Positions 36,460 through 46,022 are shown, numbered from the stretch's first letter. The stretch: DNA of 64,000 nucleotides from Phaeobacter porticola (GCF_001888185.1 NZ_CP016368.1:1-64000), one strand, 5' to 3'. Numbers and translations are program-made. Notes: a model not told the origin generated them from the letters alone.

Positions 36460-37346
36460 CCACAGGCACATCCGGCGCGGGCCGCAAAGGCATCATTCTG
36501 GCAGGTGGCTCCGGCACGCGGCTTTATCCGATCACCATGGCGGTCTCCAAACAGCTTTTGCCGCTCTATGACAAGCCGATGATCTACTACCCTTTGTCGG
36601 TGCTGATGCTGGCGGGCATCCGCGAGATCTGCGTCATCACCACGCCGCAGGATCAGGATCAGTTCACCCGGCTTTTGGGCGATGGCAGCCAGTGGGGCAT
36701 CTCTCTCACCTATGTGGAGCAGCCCAGCCCCGACGGTCTGGCGCAGGCCTTTGTGCTGGCCGAAGACTTCCTGGATGGTGCCCCTTCTGCGCTGGTGCTG
36801 GGCGACAATGTGTTCTTTGGCCATGGCCTGCCGAAACTCCTGGCGGCGGCGGATGCGCAGACCAGCGGTGGCACCGTTTTTGGCTATCACGTGGCCGATC
36901 CCGAACGCTATGGCGTGGTGGAGTTCGACGCTGAGGGCCGCGCCCGCGAGATCATTGAAAAACCCGCCGTGCCGCCGTCGAACTATGCGGTGACGGGGCT
37001 GTATTTCCTGGATGGCAGCGCGCCGGAACGGGCGCGGCAGGTCACGCCCAGCCCCCGCGGCGAGCTGGAGATCACCGATCTGTTGCAGATGTATCTTGAC
37101 CAAGGCGCCCTCCGGGTGGAGACTATGGGCCGCGGTTATGCCTGGCTGGACACCGGCACCCATGGATCGCTGCTGGATGCGGGCAATTTCGTGCGCACCC
37201 TGCAAGAGCGCCAGGGGCTGCAGACCGGCTGCCCCGAGGAAATCGCCCATGAGGCAGGCTGGATTGACGCCGCCCAGCTGCGCACCCGCGCCGAGATGTT
37301 CGCCAAAAACGCCTATGGCGCCTATCTGGAAAGGCTGCTGAACTGA
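36456..37346 (+). CDS. rmlA: Glucose-1-phosphate thymidylyltransferase
   Basis: First enzyme of the dTDP-rhamnose pathway, 296 residues, normal size. The signature [16 protein letters not shown], then [20 protein letters not shown], is near the N-terminus, and PDGLAQAF and EKP motifs follow. A longer frame upstream starts within rmlD and is not used. The operon order is C-B-D-A. A weak terminator-like hairpin follows at 37381. Confidence 0.97.
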   Translation: MTTGTSGAGRKGIILAGGSGTRLYPITMAVSKQLLPLYDKPMIYYPLSVLMLAGIREICVITTPQDQDQFTRLLGDGSQWGISLTYVEQPSPDGLAQAFVLAEDFLDGAPSALVLGDNVFFGHGLPKLLAAADAQTSGGTVFGYHVADPERYGVVEFDAEGRAREIIEKPAVPPSNYAVTGLYFLDGSAPERARQVTPSPRGELEITDLLQMYLDQGALRVETMGRGYAWLDTGTHGSLLDAGNFVRTLQERQGLQTGCPEEIAHEAGWIDAAQLRTRAEMFAKNAYGAYLERLLN

Positions 37347-37380
37347 TCAGAGCGCGACACGGCTCCACCCCAGGCTGGGC

Positions 37381-37404
37381 GCAGCAGCTGGATCAGCTGT
37401 CTGC
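37381..37404 (+). terminator. Possible terminator of the rhamnose operon
   Basis: GCAGCAGCTG-GAT-CAGCTGTCTGC with one bulged T, followed by TTGTTCT, just past rmlA. The T-run is imperfect. Confidence 0.4.
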
Positions 37405-37557
37405 TTGTTCTCGCTTAGGTGTATGCGATCATCCATGATTCCACTTAGATGACTTATTTACCTCTGGACGTTTCACCTTGGCTTCATTTACTCTTTCAGA
37501 GAACAGATACTGAAGGCAACGATATCGTATCGCTATAGTTTTAAGGTTCATGGCATA

Positions 37558-38124
37558 ATGAATACAGCTTTCAGAATATTGGCATGTGTTTTCTTATCAA
37601 CATTTTTTACGACATGTGTCGATGCGCAAACTCAACTAAGCCCTCAAGCCTCTACAGGGTGTAAGATCTTCTCAACAGGAGAACGTGAGGCTAAGTATAT
37701 TTGCAGAGAATTAAAGGTTTCTCTTGAAGAGACTTTAGAATTCTTGGTGTTATCAATTGAGTACGAACCTTCTATAATTAGTAAACTAATTTTGGAGGAG
37801 AGAGAAATTCAACCGATTTTCGTGGAGAAATTTCTGTCTTCTATGTGGATTTTAGAAAATTGTGAGGCCAAGGAAGCTTGCGCCAAGCCATCTGCCGAGC
37901 AGACCTCTTTATCAACATGTGAAGGTGAAATGAAAATGTACACTTTGTACAGAGGATTTTTCCTTCAAGATTACCCCCCCCCCCTTAAAACACTCGAAAT
38001 AGGAAAATCTCTTCTCTGCGCGTCAAATCAGGGATTGAACGTCCTTATATCAGCAGAGTTATTTGCTACGGACCAAGATGCTTTCGTCATATTGCCTGTG
38101 GCAGCAAGAAATGGAGAGAAGTAA
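37558..38124 (+). CDS. Low-GC secreted protein of unknown function
   Basis: 188 residues, not recognised. A likely signal peptide covers residues 1-23 (FRILACVFLSTFFTTCVDA, cleavage about residue 23). The mature part has about eight Cys residues, which suggests disulfides in the periplasm or outside. Its base composition is much lower in G+C than every neighbour, and codon use differs (ATA, AGA, TTA frequent), a strong sign of recent transfer. An 11-C tract at 37974-37984 encodes three prolines. ATG 37558 has only a weak upstream site. The product may be a lipoprotein-free envelope protein or an immunity-type factor; no evidence for either. Confidence 0.6.
   Translation: MNTAFRILACVFLSTFFTTCVDAQTQLSPQASTGCKIFSTGEREAKYICRELKVSLEETLEFLVLSIEYEPSIISKLILEEREIQPIFVEKFLSSMWILENCEAKEACAKPSAEQTSLSTCEGEMKMYTLYRGFFLQDYPPPLKTLEIGKSLLCASNQGLNVLISAELFATDQDAFVILPVAARNGEK
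37974..37984 (+). repeat. Homopolymer of 11 C in coding sequence
   Basis: Eleven consecutive C residues within the low-GC gene, in a region otherwise rich in A and T. It encodes Pro-Pro-Pro in frame. Slippage by one base would truncate the protein, so the tract may be a phase-variable switch or a sequencing artefact. Confidence 0.9.
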
Positions 38125-38166
38125 TGGTACAGATCACATTCGGTGATCTTTGTTGGGTAAAATACA

Positions 38167-38197
38167 AAAGGGTGCAGTCAAACTGACTGCACCCTTT
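38167..38197. terminator. Rho-independent terminator
   Basis: Perfect 14-bp stem AAAGGGTGCAGTCA / TGACTGCACCCTTT with a three-base loop AAC. It follows the low-GC gene and has A- and T-rich flanks, so it may serve both strands, including the convergent wza-like gene. Confidence 0.9.
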
Positions 38198-38340
38198 GAA
38201 AATTAAGAAGTATCGTCAAAACACGACCACAGACACTTGAGGCTGTGATGGTGGGTCTGTCAGTTTTAGTGCCTCAAAAACGTACTGGCTCTTACACTAT
38301 TGATGGCAATAAACCGTTTCATACAAGAATCTTATCCGGA

Positions 38341-39480
38341 TCAGAGCGCGCCTGCGCGGCTGAAGACGCCGAAGAAGTTGCCGATGATATTGGAGATGGT
38401 CAGGGCATCATTCACTGGCGCTTCGGTGGCAATCAAAAGATCCCCGGAATTGATCTTGAAGCGGCGCGCCGAGAACAGCCCGTCGGCCGAGGTGAGATCC
38501 AGCGTGAACACCACCCGGGGCTGGCGCGGACCACGCTGGCCCGGCGCGAGGGCGCTGTCGGGGTATTCGCGCAGCACCAGAAGCCCCTGCGGGTCGGCGC
38601 GGCTGTCCTGAAAGCCGCCCGCGACCGACATGGCGTCCATCGCCGACATCTGATCCTTGGTGAACGTGTGCAGATCCTCACGGCCGGTTGCCCCGAAGGA
38701 GAGGAAATAGCGCGCGTCCTCTTCCACAAACACCCGGTCGCCGCCGCGCAACAGCGTGTCGCGGCGCGGATCATTGAGCAGGGTCTCCACCGAGGTGCCA
38801 TAGATGCTGCGCCCGCGCACCAGACGGATCTGCGGATTGTTGAGGCCGGCGCTGATGCCGCCGCCGGCCGCGATCAGCCCCATCACCGTGTAATTGCGAT
38901 CCGGCATCGGATAGGTGCCGGGGGTGGTGACACCGCTGACCAGATCCACCGAATTGCCGCGCCCTTCGGTCATGTCCAGCTGCAGCTGGGCCGAAGGCAC
39001 GATTTCTTCCATGGCGGTCTGCAGTTTTTCGCGTGCCAGATCCGGGGTCAGCCCGTTCACATTCACATTGCCCACATAAGGCATGAAGATGCTGCCATTG
39101 GCGGCCACCGTCACATCCTGCAGCTGCACCATTTTTTCATCCGGGCTGGTCAGCAGGGAATTGTCGCTGCTGTCCCAGATCCGCAGGGTCAGCTGATCGC
39201 CGGGCTGGATGATCTGGGTTTTGGCGCCTTGGGTGGCCCCGATCCATTTCAGCGGGCGTTTGCCGTTATGGGCACCGCCGCTTTCAGGGCCGGTTTCGGG
39301 CCAATGGTCGACGGCGGGCAGAAAGGCGCGGGTCACCGCATAAAGGGCAAAATCGGCATCCGCATCATCGGCAGTTTTCAGGATCTCTTCGCTGGCGGGG
39401 GCACCGCCGGGCAAACGACCGCAGGCTGCCGGCAGCAGGGCGAGACCAAGAGCGGCAAGCAGGAGGAAAAGACGGCGCAT
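38341..39480 (-). CDS. Outer-membrane polysaccharide export lipoprotein (Wza/KpsD family)
   Basis: 379 residues. A lipoprotein signal is present: MRRLFLLLAALGLALLPAACG, read as hydrophobic core plus lipobox LPAAC at residues 17-21. The export (Poly_export) domain runs from IIQPGDQLTLRIWD and a SLBB-like segment follows (TPGTYPMPDRNYTVMGLIAAGGG). It would form the outer-membrane channel for the KpsMT/KpsE exporter or a Wzy-type pathway. The ATG at 39478-39480 follows AAGGATCCCC; a longer frame to 39606 is not used. Divergent from an epimerase gene, with 109 bases between starts. Confidence 0.92.
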   Translation of the reverse strand: MRRLFLLLAALGLALLPAACGRLPGGAPASEEILKTADDADADFALYAVTRAFLPAVDHWPETGPESGGAHNGKRPLKWIGATQGAKTQIIQPGDQLTLRIWDSSDNSLLTSPDEKMVQLQDVTVAANGSIFMPYVGNVNVNGLTPDLAREKLQTAMEEIVPSAQLQLDMTEGRGNSVDLVSGVTTPGTYPMPDRNYTVMGLIAAGGGISAGLNNPQIRLVRGRSIYGTSVETLLNDPRRDTLLRGGDRVFVEEDARYFLSFGATGREDLHTFTKDQMSAMDAMSVAGGFQDSRADPQGLLVLREYPDSALAPGQRGPRQPRVVFTLDLTSADGLFSARRFKINSGDLLIATEAPVNDALTISNIIGNFFGVFSRAGAL

Positions 39481-39589
39481 GGGGATCCTTCGTTCGAAAC
39501 CGTCCGAAAACGGCTTGATTTTTGTTCCCCGCAAGATACTGGGCATGCAGACTGCGTCAACCGCAAGCACTACGGTAACAGGGGGGCTG

Positions 39590-40561
39590 ATGCGTTTTCC
39601 ACCCACATTGAGACCCGCATTGATCCTGGGCGCCTCCGGGCGGATCGGCGGAATCCTGCGCCACCAATGGGCCTCTGCCGGGGCGGACCTGCGCTGGCAG
39701 CGGCGGGCGCGGCCTGACGGAGCAGAGACCGAGGTACAGGGCTGGCATGTCTTTGATCCGCTGGCGGACCCGGAGGCGCTGGCAGAGGCGGCGCGGGGCG
39801 CGGCGGCGATCCTCTGTTTGGCGGGGCCGGTGCCCGGCGGCGCGGCGGGCCACGATCTGAGTGCGCGCCAGCTGGTGCAACATCGCGATCTGGCGCTGGC
39901 GGCGCTGGAGGCGGCCGCGCATGTGCGCGACGCAGGGGCCGGGGCAGGGGTTGAGACCGGGACAGGGGCACCGCGGGTGTTGCTGGCCTCTTCGGCGGCG
40001 GTCTATGGCGCGGCCCCTGGTTCCCTGAGCGAGGACACCCCGCTGGCCCCGGTGGCCCCTTATGGGGCGGCCAAGGCCGAGATGGAGCAGGCCGCGCAGG
40101 CGCGTGCCGCCGAACTGGGGCTGGAGATCACCCTGTTCAGAATTGGCAATATTGCCGGCCTTGATGCGATCCTGGGCGGCTGGCGGGCGGGGTTCTGTCT
40201 GGATCAACTGGCCAATGGGCAGACGCCCCGGCGCAGCTATATCGGCCCGCGGACCCTGGCGGAGGTGCTGGCGGCCTTGCTGCGCTGCCCCGACCTGCCG
40301 CAGGTGCTGAATATCGCCCAGCCGGGAGCGGTGGCGATGGGCGATCTGTTGCAGGCGGCGGGGCTGGAATTTGCCCGCAGGCCCGCGCCTGCGCAGGCCA
40401 TTGCCGAGGTGCAGCTTGACGTCGCCCGGCTGATCGGGCTTTTGGCGGCACAGCCCGTGCCTGCCGCAGATCTGCCAGCGCGCCTGCCTGTTGCCACAGC
40501 CGCTGATCTGGTGGCGGAGGTGCGCGCGCTGGACCTGCTGCCCAACGCCCGATCCCGATAA
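39590..40561 (+). CDS. NAD-dependent sugar epimerase/dehydratase-like protein
   Basis: 323 residues, extended short-chain dehydrogenase type. NAD motif LILGASGRIGGILR near the N-terminus (GxxGxxG), LLASSAAVYG and the catalytic YGAAKAEMEQ pattern (YxxxK) are present. The first ATG at 39590 follows a GGGGGG run; ATG 39545 is possible. It is in front of a priming sugar transferase gene, 12 bases away, so the two are an operon. It may act on the sugar that starts the repeat unit. The substrate is unknown; several such enzymes convert 4-keto sugars. Confidence 0.75.
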   Translation: MRFPPTLRPALILGASGRIGGILRHQWASAGADLRWQRRARPDGAETEVQGWHVFDPLADPEALAEAARGAAAILCLAGPVPGGAAGHDLSARQLVQHRDLALAALEAAAHVRDAGAGAGVETGTGAPRVLLASSAAVYGAAPGSLSEDTPLAPVAPYGAAKAEMEQAAQARAAELGLEITLFRIGNIAGLDAILGGWRAGFCLDQLANGQTPRRSYIGPRTLAEVLAALLRCPDLPQVLNIAQPGAVAMGDLLQAAGLEFARRPAPAQAIAEVQLDVARLIGLLAAQPVPAADLPARLPVATAADLVAEVRALDLLPNARSR

Positions 40562-40573
40562 GGACACTCGCAT

Positions 40574-41185
40574 ATGACCTGGCGCAAACGCCTCTTTGAT
40601 CTCTTCTTTGCCAGTCTTCTGGTGGTGGTGCTGGGCCCGGTGCTGCTGGGGCTGCTGGCCTGGCTGCTGCTGAAGGAAGGCCGTCCGCTGTTTTACGTGG
40701 CTGAACGGATGAAAGGCGTCGATCAGCCCTTTGCCTTGTGGAAACTGCGCACCATGCAGGTGGTGGACAGCGACACGGGCGTGTCCGGCGGCGACAAATC
40801 GGCCCGCATCACCAGGACCGGCGCCTGGCTGCGCGCCAAGCGGCTGGATGAGTTTCCGCAACTGTGGAACATCCTGCGCGGCGATCTCTCCTTTGTCGGG
40901 CCGCGTCCGCCGCTGCGCCAATATGTCGAGGCCAATCCCGAGCTCTACGCCCGGGTGCTGAAATCGCGCCCCGGAGTCACCGGACTGGCGTCGATCACCT
41001 ATCACAAACATGAGGCCGCCCTGCTGGCGCGCTGCACCACCGCCGAGGAAACCGATCAGGTCTATTCCCGCCTCTGTGTACCGATGAAGGCACGGCTGGA
41101 CCTGATTTATCAGCGTCACCAGAGCATGTGCTATGACTTTGATCTGGTGTTTCAGACCATTGGCAACCTGTTCCGGCGCAGCTGA
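40574..41185 (+). CDS. Undecaprenyl-phosphate sugar phosphotransferase (bacterial sugar transferase family)
   Basis: Priming transferase of 203 residues that loads the first sugar-1-phosphate onto undecaprenyl phosphate. One N-terminal membrane hairpin (FDLFFASLLVVVLGPVLLG) precedes the catalytic domain with PLFYVAERMKG, KLRTM, DEFPQLWNILRG and LSFVGPRPPL motifs of the WcaJ/ExoY/PssA type. ATG 40574 follows AAGGACACTC. Such enzymes usually start Wzy-dependent polysaccharides, whereas the exporter on this plasmid is of the ABC (KpsMT) type. That mismatch is noted below. Confidence 0.93.
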   Translation: MTWRKRLFDLFFASLLVVVLGPVLLGLLAWLLLKEGRPLFYVAERMKGVDQPFALWKLRTMQVVDSDTGVSGGDKSARITRTGAWLRAKRLDEFPQLWNILRGDLSFVGPRPPLRQYVEANPELYARVLKSRPGVTGLASITYHKHEAALLARCTTAEETDQVYSRLCVPMKARLDLIYQRHQSMCYDFDLVFQTIGNLFRRS

Positions 41186-41626
41186 GAACCGGGTCGGGGC
41201 CGGGTATTCGGCGATTCGCCGCCCCCTGACGGGCGATTTTGTGCCAGATGCCCCTGCTGTAGGGCAGGAACCGCAAAGGGATCTCTCCGGGAGGGCCTCA
41301 GAGGCGGCAAAAGCAGGCAAATCACCGGGAAACGGCGTTTTTTTGCCACCAGCCGTTTTGTATTACGCTCCGAATGGGTCTAAAGTGACCTCTGAGTGAC
41401 ATTCGCAAGACGCCGGCAGGGGACGCCGGGGAAACGCCTTTGAAACAGGGCCTGCCGCCAGAAACACCCGTCACATAGGGTGCGGGGATCTGAGGCCGGG
41501 GATTGAGAAAAACGCATTTGAAACGGTGGCGCATCCGGGGTGATTTCCGGCGCAATATCGGGACATATAAAAAGGCCGCCCCAAGTGTATGCGGTCACCG
41601 GGGACTGGAAGTGGGGACGGCCAGGG
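41186..41626. other. Leader region of the CapD/WbpM-like gene
   Basis: About 440 bases with no recognisable gene. Contains a run of eight T at 41338-41345 next to a partial inverted AACGG/CCGTT pair that could be a terminator for the preceding gene, and TGAC repeats near 41384-41400. I could not define a promoter. Confidence 0.4.
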
Positions 41627-43501
41627 ATGTTCAATCTGATCAGCGCGCTGTCACGCAAACAGAAATCCTATATCTTTCTGACCATTGATCTTGGGCTGAT
41701 CCCGCTGGCGCTGTTCCTGACCTTTCTGGTGCAGCCGCTGCCCGGATCGGCACTGGCCACTTTGGCGGCGATGCTGCCGGTGCTGCCCTATGTACTGGCG
41801 GTCTCTGCCGGGGTGGCGCTGTGGCTGGGGCTGCCCAAGGTGCAGCTCAATGCCTATGAACGTCACGCCGTCGGGCTGACTGCGCTGCTGGCCTCAATCA
41901 CCGCCGGGGCCACGGCCGGGCTGACGCTGCTGTTTGGCCCGGATCTGCCGCCCGGCACCCATGTGGTCTTTGCCACCACCTATTTCCTCTGTCTTCTGGC
42001 GGCCCGTGCCGTGCTCTATCAGGTGGTTGTCGCGATCTACCGCCGCGCCCAGCCGCGCTGCCGGGTGCTGATTTATGGGGCCGGTACCACCGGCGCCCAG
42101 CTGGCCCAGGCGCTGAAGGCCCATGACGGCATCGATCCGGTGGCTTTTGTCGATGACAATACCTCGCTGCAGGGGGTGACATTGGTCGGCCTGCCGGTGT
42201 TTCCGCCCGCCCGCATTGCTGAAATCGCCAAGGCCCGCCAGATCACGCGGGTGCTGCTGGCGATGCCGTCGCAAAGCCTGCCGAAACAGGCCCAGATCAT
42301 CCAGCGGCTGCAACGGATGCAGCTGGAGGTGCAGGCGCTGCCCTCTTTTGCCCAGCTCATCGGGGAAGAGGCGCTGGTCGACAAGCTGACTCCGGTGGCG
42401 CCGCAGAATTTCCTGGGCCGCGCCACCCGCGATGTGCCCCTGCAGGAGGCCAGCGGATCTTATCAGGACCGGGTGGTGCTGGTTTCAGGAGCCGGCGGGT
42501 CCATCGGGTCCGAACTCTGCCGCCAGGTCTTGGCCTGCCGTCCGCGCAAACTGGTGCTTTATGAGCTGTCGGAACTGGCGCTTTACACCATTCATCAGGA
42601 ACTGGAACAGCAGGTCGAAGGCACCGACATCACCCTGGTACCAGTGCTGGGTTCGGTGACCGATCCGCGTCAGGTGCGCATGGTGCTGGCCGATCACGGC
42701 GTACAGGTGGTGCTGCATGCGGCGGCGTATAAACATGTGCCCCTGGTAGAGGCCAATCCGCTGCCCGGTCTGGCCAACAATGTCTTTGGTACGCAGACGC
42801 TGGCCCGGGCCGCGGCGCGCAGCGGGGTGGAGCGGTTCATCCTGATTTCCTCGGACAAGGCGGTGCGCCCGACCAATGTGATGGGTGCCTCCAAGCGGAT
42901 GGCGGAACTGGTGGTGCAGGATCTCTCTACCCGCAATCCCGGCACCGTTTTCACCATGGTGCGCTTTGGCAATGTGCTGGGCTCTTCGGGATCCGTGGTG
43001 CCGCTGTTTCAGGAACAGATCAGCCGCGGTGGCCCGGTCACCGTCACCGATCCGCGCGTCAAACGCTATTTCATGACCATCCGCGAGGCGGTGCAGCTGG
43101 TGCTGCAGGCCGGCGCCGAGGCGCTTGGCGGCGAGGTCTTTGTGCTGGATATGGGCGAACCGATCTCAATCCTGCAACTGGCGCGTCAGGTCATCGAAAG
43201 TGCCGGCTATTCGGTACAGGATGAAGACCATCCAGATGGCGATATCGCCATTGAAATCATCGGCCTGCGCCCCGGTGAAAAGATGCAGGAAGAGTTGACG
43301 CTCAGCTCTGATCTGATCACCACCCGCCACCAAAAGATCTTCTGCGCCCGCGAGGCGGTGCTGTCGGAAATCGAGGTCGCGGCGCTGATCCGTGCCCTGC
43401 GGCAGGCCGTGGCCGCCGGCGACGAAGGGGCCGCACGCGCATTGATCAAACGCTGGGTCGAGGGCTACCGCGCCCCCGAAGAGGATCGCAAGACCTCCTG
43501 A
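41627..43501 (+). CDS. Membrane-bound UDP-sugar 4,6-dehydratase (WbpM/PglF/CapD family)
   Basis: 624 residues. Four predicted N-terminal membrane segments (LTIDLGLIPLALFLTFLV, then about 50-80, 90-115 and 125-150) are followed by a CoA-binding-like Rossmann domain with IYGAGTTGAQ. The catalytic SDR domain then has VSGAGGSIGSELCRQ and SSDKAVRPTNVMGASKR, the SDK/MGxxK variant typical of this family in place of YxxxK. It probably makes UDP-4-keto-6-deoxy-GlcNAc or a similar precursor. ATG 41627 has CAGGG immediately upstream; the spacing is short, so the start is uncertain. Following genes are YjbH/F/E-like. Confidence 0.9.
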   Translation: MFNLISALSRKQKSYIFLTIDLGLIPLALFLTFLVQPLPGSALATLAAMLPVLPYVLAVSAGVALWLGLPKVQLNAYERHAVGLTALLASITAGATAGLTLLFGPDLPPGTHVVFATTYFLCLLAARAVLYQVVVAIYRRAQPRCRVLIYGAGTTGAQLAQALKAHDGIDPVAFVDDNTSLQGVTLVGLPVFPPARIAEIAKARQITRVLLAMPSQSLPKQAQIIQRLQRMQLEVQALPSFAQLIGEEALVDKLTPVAPQNFLGRATRDVPLQEASGSYQDRVVLVSGAGGSIGSELCRQVLACRPRKLVLYELSELALYTIHQELEQQVEGTDITLVPVLGSVTDPRQVRMVLADHGVQVVLHAAAYKHVPLVEANPLPGLANNVFGTQTLARAAARSGVERFILISSDKAVRPTNVMGASKRMAELVVQDLSTRNPGTVFTMVRFGNVLGSSGSVVPLFQEQISRGGPVTVTDPRVKRYFMTIREAVQLVLQAGAEALGGEVFVLDMGEPISILQLARQVIESAGYSVQDEDHPDGDIAIEIIGLRPGEKMQEELTLSSDLITTRHQKIFCAREAVLSEIEVAALIRALRQAVAAGDEGAARALIKRWVEGYRAPEEDRKTS

Positions 43502-43805
43502 GCGCCCGGCTCCGGGCCATCTCCTTGCGCAGGGATGACCATGACAGTGTCTTCAGAGCAGGATATCCGGGCCAGGTGATCGGGGCAGGTGATCGGGCCA
43601 GGTGATCGGGCAGCGTGCGAAGGCCCACTATAGTTTGCGGGTCACAGACCTATCACCAGCGTGCTCTGATCCTCGCCGGATCGTTGATCCGCCTGCGGCT
43701 TTTGTGGTCTAACCGGGCCAACAGCCCCCGGGGCGCAAACCGGCGGATCGGCCAGCCGATTCCCCGCCCGGATAATCCGACCAGACAACAAGGCAGTCCG
43801 AACCC
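43502..43805. other. Intergenic region with a 13-bp triple repeat
   Basis: 304 bases, no gene seen. At 43572-43611 the unit AGGTGATCGGGSC is repeated three times in tandem, 13 bases apart. It follows the CapD-like gene and precedes the YjbH-like gene. Confidence 0.6.
43572..43611 (+). repeat. Three 13-bp tandem repeats
   Basis: Core AGGTGATCGGG starts at 43574, 43587 and 43600. The period is not a multiple of three and is in non-coding DNA. Confidence 0.85.
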
Positions 43806-46022
43806 GTGATCTTTGCTCTTCGATCTTTTCGTGCGTCGCTGTTCTTGCCATCTGTCTGTGCGGCGGTGCTCAGCCTAGGTGCAGGAGCTGTGCAGGCGCA
43901 AAATGCGCTCACCGCGCCCAAACCGGAGGCGCCGCGGTTCAAACCACTGCCCGCCCCCAGCCTCAATTTCTACGGCTCTCCCGGCCTCGTGGATATGCCC
44001 AGTGCGGAAATGCTGCCGGACGGGCAGTTTGCCACCACCTATTCCTGGTTTGGCGGTCAGGCCCGTTACAATCTGACCTTCCAGGCCACCCCCTGGCTCA
44101 GCGCGTCCTTCCGCTACAATGGCATCCAGACCAATGGCGCCCAGATTGCCGGGTTCTCCACCTATTACGACCGCGGCTTTGACGTGCGGCTGCGGCTCCT
44201 GCGCGAGGGACGCTATCGCCCGGCCGTTACTGTCGGGTTGCAGGATTTTGCCGGCACCGGGATTTATGCCGGGGAATATATCGTCGCCACCAAGAATTTT
44301 GACACCCCCGCGCTCAGCCATCGCGGAGGTACTGGCAGGCTGAAGCTGACCGCCGGCCTGGGCTGGGGACGCCTGGGGTCCAACGGCTCCATCGGCAGTA
44401 TTGCCGGCACCCGACCGGGGTTTGTCGGTGGCACCACCGGGGGCGAATTGTCCTATGATCAGTGGTTCCGGGGTGAAATGGCGCCGTTTGCGGGCATTGA
44501 ATGGCTGCCCAATGATCGCTGGGGGTTCAAGGCGGAATATTCCTCGGATGCCTATGTGCTGGAAACCGGCGCCCCGAATGTGTTTGAGCGCAAGTCCTCC
44601 TTCAACTTTGGCGCCGAATATCAGGCCAGACCGGGGCTGCGGCTGGGGGCCTATTATCTTTATGGCTCGGAACTGGGCGTCACCGCACAGATCCAGCTCA
44701 ATCCCAAACACCCGACCCAGCCCATGCGGGTCAGCGCGCCGGTGCCAATTGCGCCGCGCAGCAGCTGGGCCACCGAAGACAGTCACTGGAGCCGCGACTG
44801 GGCCACAAGCACCCGCGCCAAGACCACATTGCGGGATGCGCTGGCCGAGGCGTTGCAACAGGACGGGTTGATCCTGGAGGCCCTGACCCTGCCCGCAGAT
44901 GGCACCGAGGCTGAGCTGCGCTACCGCAATCCGCGCTACCGTGCCCAGACCCTGGCCATCGGCCGCAGTGCGCGTGCCATGGCACGGCTGCTGCCACCGT
45001 CCGTGGAGACGCTGAAAATCGTGCCGATGCGCGGTGGGCTGGCGCTGTCGCAGGTGGTGATCCGGCGCAGCGACCTGGAGGCGCTGGAACATAGCCCCGC
45101 CGCCACCGAGGCGCTCTGGGCGGTCACCGGCCTGCAGGCCGCCGACGCTCTGGCCGGGGATGCGCTGGTTACGCAGGATCTCTACCCGGCGTTTTCCACC
45201 TCGATCAGCCCTTATACCGCGCCGTCCTATTTCGATCCCGAGCTGCCGTTCCGGCTGGATGTGGGCGTGGATCTGAAGGCGTCTTATGCACCGGCCCCCG
45301 GCTGGCGCATTGCCGGCGCCATCCGCCAGCGCGTCTGGGGCAATGTGAAAGATGGGCGCGCCTCCAATTCGGTGCTGCCGCATGTGCGCACCGATGCGAC
45401 GGAATATGCCCAGTTCGATACCACGCTGGAAAATCTCTATGTGGCGCGGCAATGGCAGATGGGGCGCGATCTTTATGCCCGCAGCACCGTTGGTTTGTTT
45501 GAGAGCATGTTTGGCGGGGTCTCCGGCGAGGTCCTTTGGAAACCGGTCTCCAGCCGTCTGGCGCTGGGGGTCGAGGGCAATTACGTGGTGCAGCGCGATT
45601 ATGATCAGCGGCTGTCGTTTCGCGATTACAAAACCTTCACCGGCCATGCCTCGGCCTATTACCAGATGGACAAGGGCTATCATGTGCAGGTGGATGCCGG
45701 GCGCTATCTGGCGGGCGATTATGGCGCCACCTTTGCGCTGGACCGCGAATTTGCCAATGGCTGGCGGGTTGGTGGGTTTTTCACCCTCACCGATGTCTCC
45801 TCCGAGGATTTTGGCGAAGGCTCCTTTGACAAGGGCTTCCGCTTCAGCATTCCGCTGGACTGGCTGCTGGGCAAACCCAGCCGCAATACATTTGGCATGG
45901 TGGTGCGCCCGACCCAGCGCGACGGCGGCCAGCGGGTGCATGTTCCCGGTCGGCTTTATGGACAAATCCGCGAGGCCCATCGCGCACAGCTGACCCGACA
46001 GCGGGCAAGGATCTGGGAATGA
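43806..46022 (+). CDS. yjbH: YjbH-like outer-membrane exopolysaccharide protein
   Basis: 738 residues with an N-terminal signal peptide (FLPSVCAAVLSLGAGAVQAQ). The family hallmark SLNFYGSPGLVDMPSAEMLPDGQF appears at about residue 50 and is seen as FYGSPGLVDMPSA plus LPDGQ. Beta-strand-rich sequence with alternating aromatic ends follows (RYNLTFQATPWLSASFRYNG), and the C-terminal part is another barrel-like block. It corresponds to YjbH/GfcD, a porin-like protein of the group 4 capsule or colanic-like secretion set. GTG start at 43806. It overlaps the YjbF-like gene by four bases. Confidence 0.88.
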   Translation: MIFALRSFRASLFLPSVCAAVLSLGAGAVQAQNALTAPKPEAPRFKPLPAPSLNFYGSPGLVDMPSAEMLPDGQFATTYSWFGGQARYNLTFQATPWLSASFRYNGIQTNGAQIAGFSTYYDRGFDVRLRLLREGRYRPAVTVGLQDFAGTGIYAGEYIVATKNFDTPALSHRGGTGRLKLTAGLGWGRLGSNGSIGSIAGTRPGFVGGTTGGELSYDQWFRGEMAPFAGIEWLPNDRWGFKAEYSSDAYVLETGAPNVFERKSSFNFGAEYQARPGLRLGAYYLYGSELGVTAQIQLNPKHPTQPMRVSAPVPIAPRSSWATEDSHWSRDWATSTRAKTTLRDALAEALQQDGLILEALTLPADGTEAELRYRNPRYRAQTLAIGRSARAMARLLPPSVETLKIVPMRGGLALSQVVIRRSDLEALEHSPAATEALWAVTGLQAADALAGDALVTQDLYPAFSTSISPYTAPSYFDPELPFRLDVGVDLKASYAPAPGWRIAGAIRQRVWGNVKDGRASNSVLPHVRTDATEYAQFDTTLENLYVARQWQMGRDLYARSTVGLFESMFGGVSGEVLWKPVSSRLALGVEGNYVVQRDYDQRLSFRDYKTFTGHASAYYQMDKGYHVQVDAGRYLAGDYGATFALDREFANGWRVGGFFTLTDVSSEDFGEGSFDKGFRFSIPLDWLLGKPSRNTFGMVVRPTQRDGGQRVHVPGRLYGQIREAHRAQLTRQRARIWE

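Noticed and set aside
38245-39717. Plus-strand frame of 490 codons opposite the Wza-like gene
   Set aside because: Antisense to a lipoprotein gene with clear lipobox and export domain.
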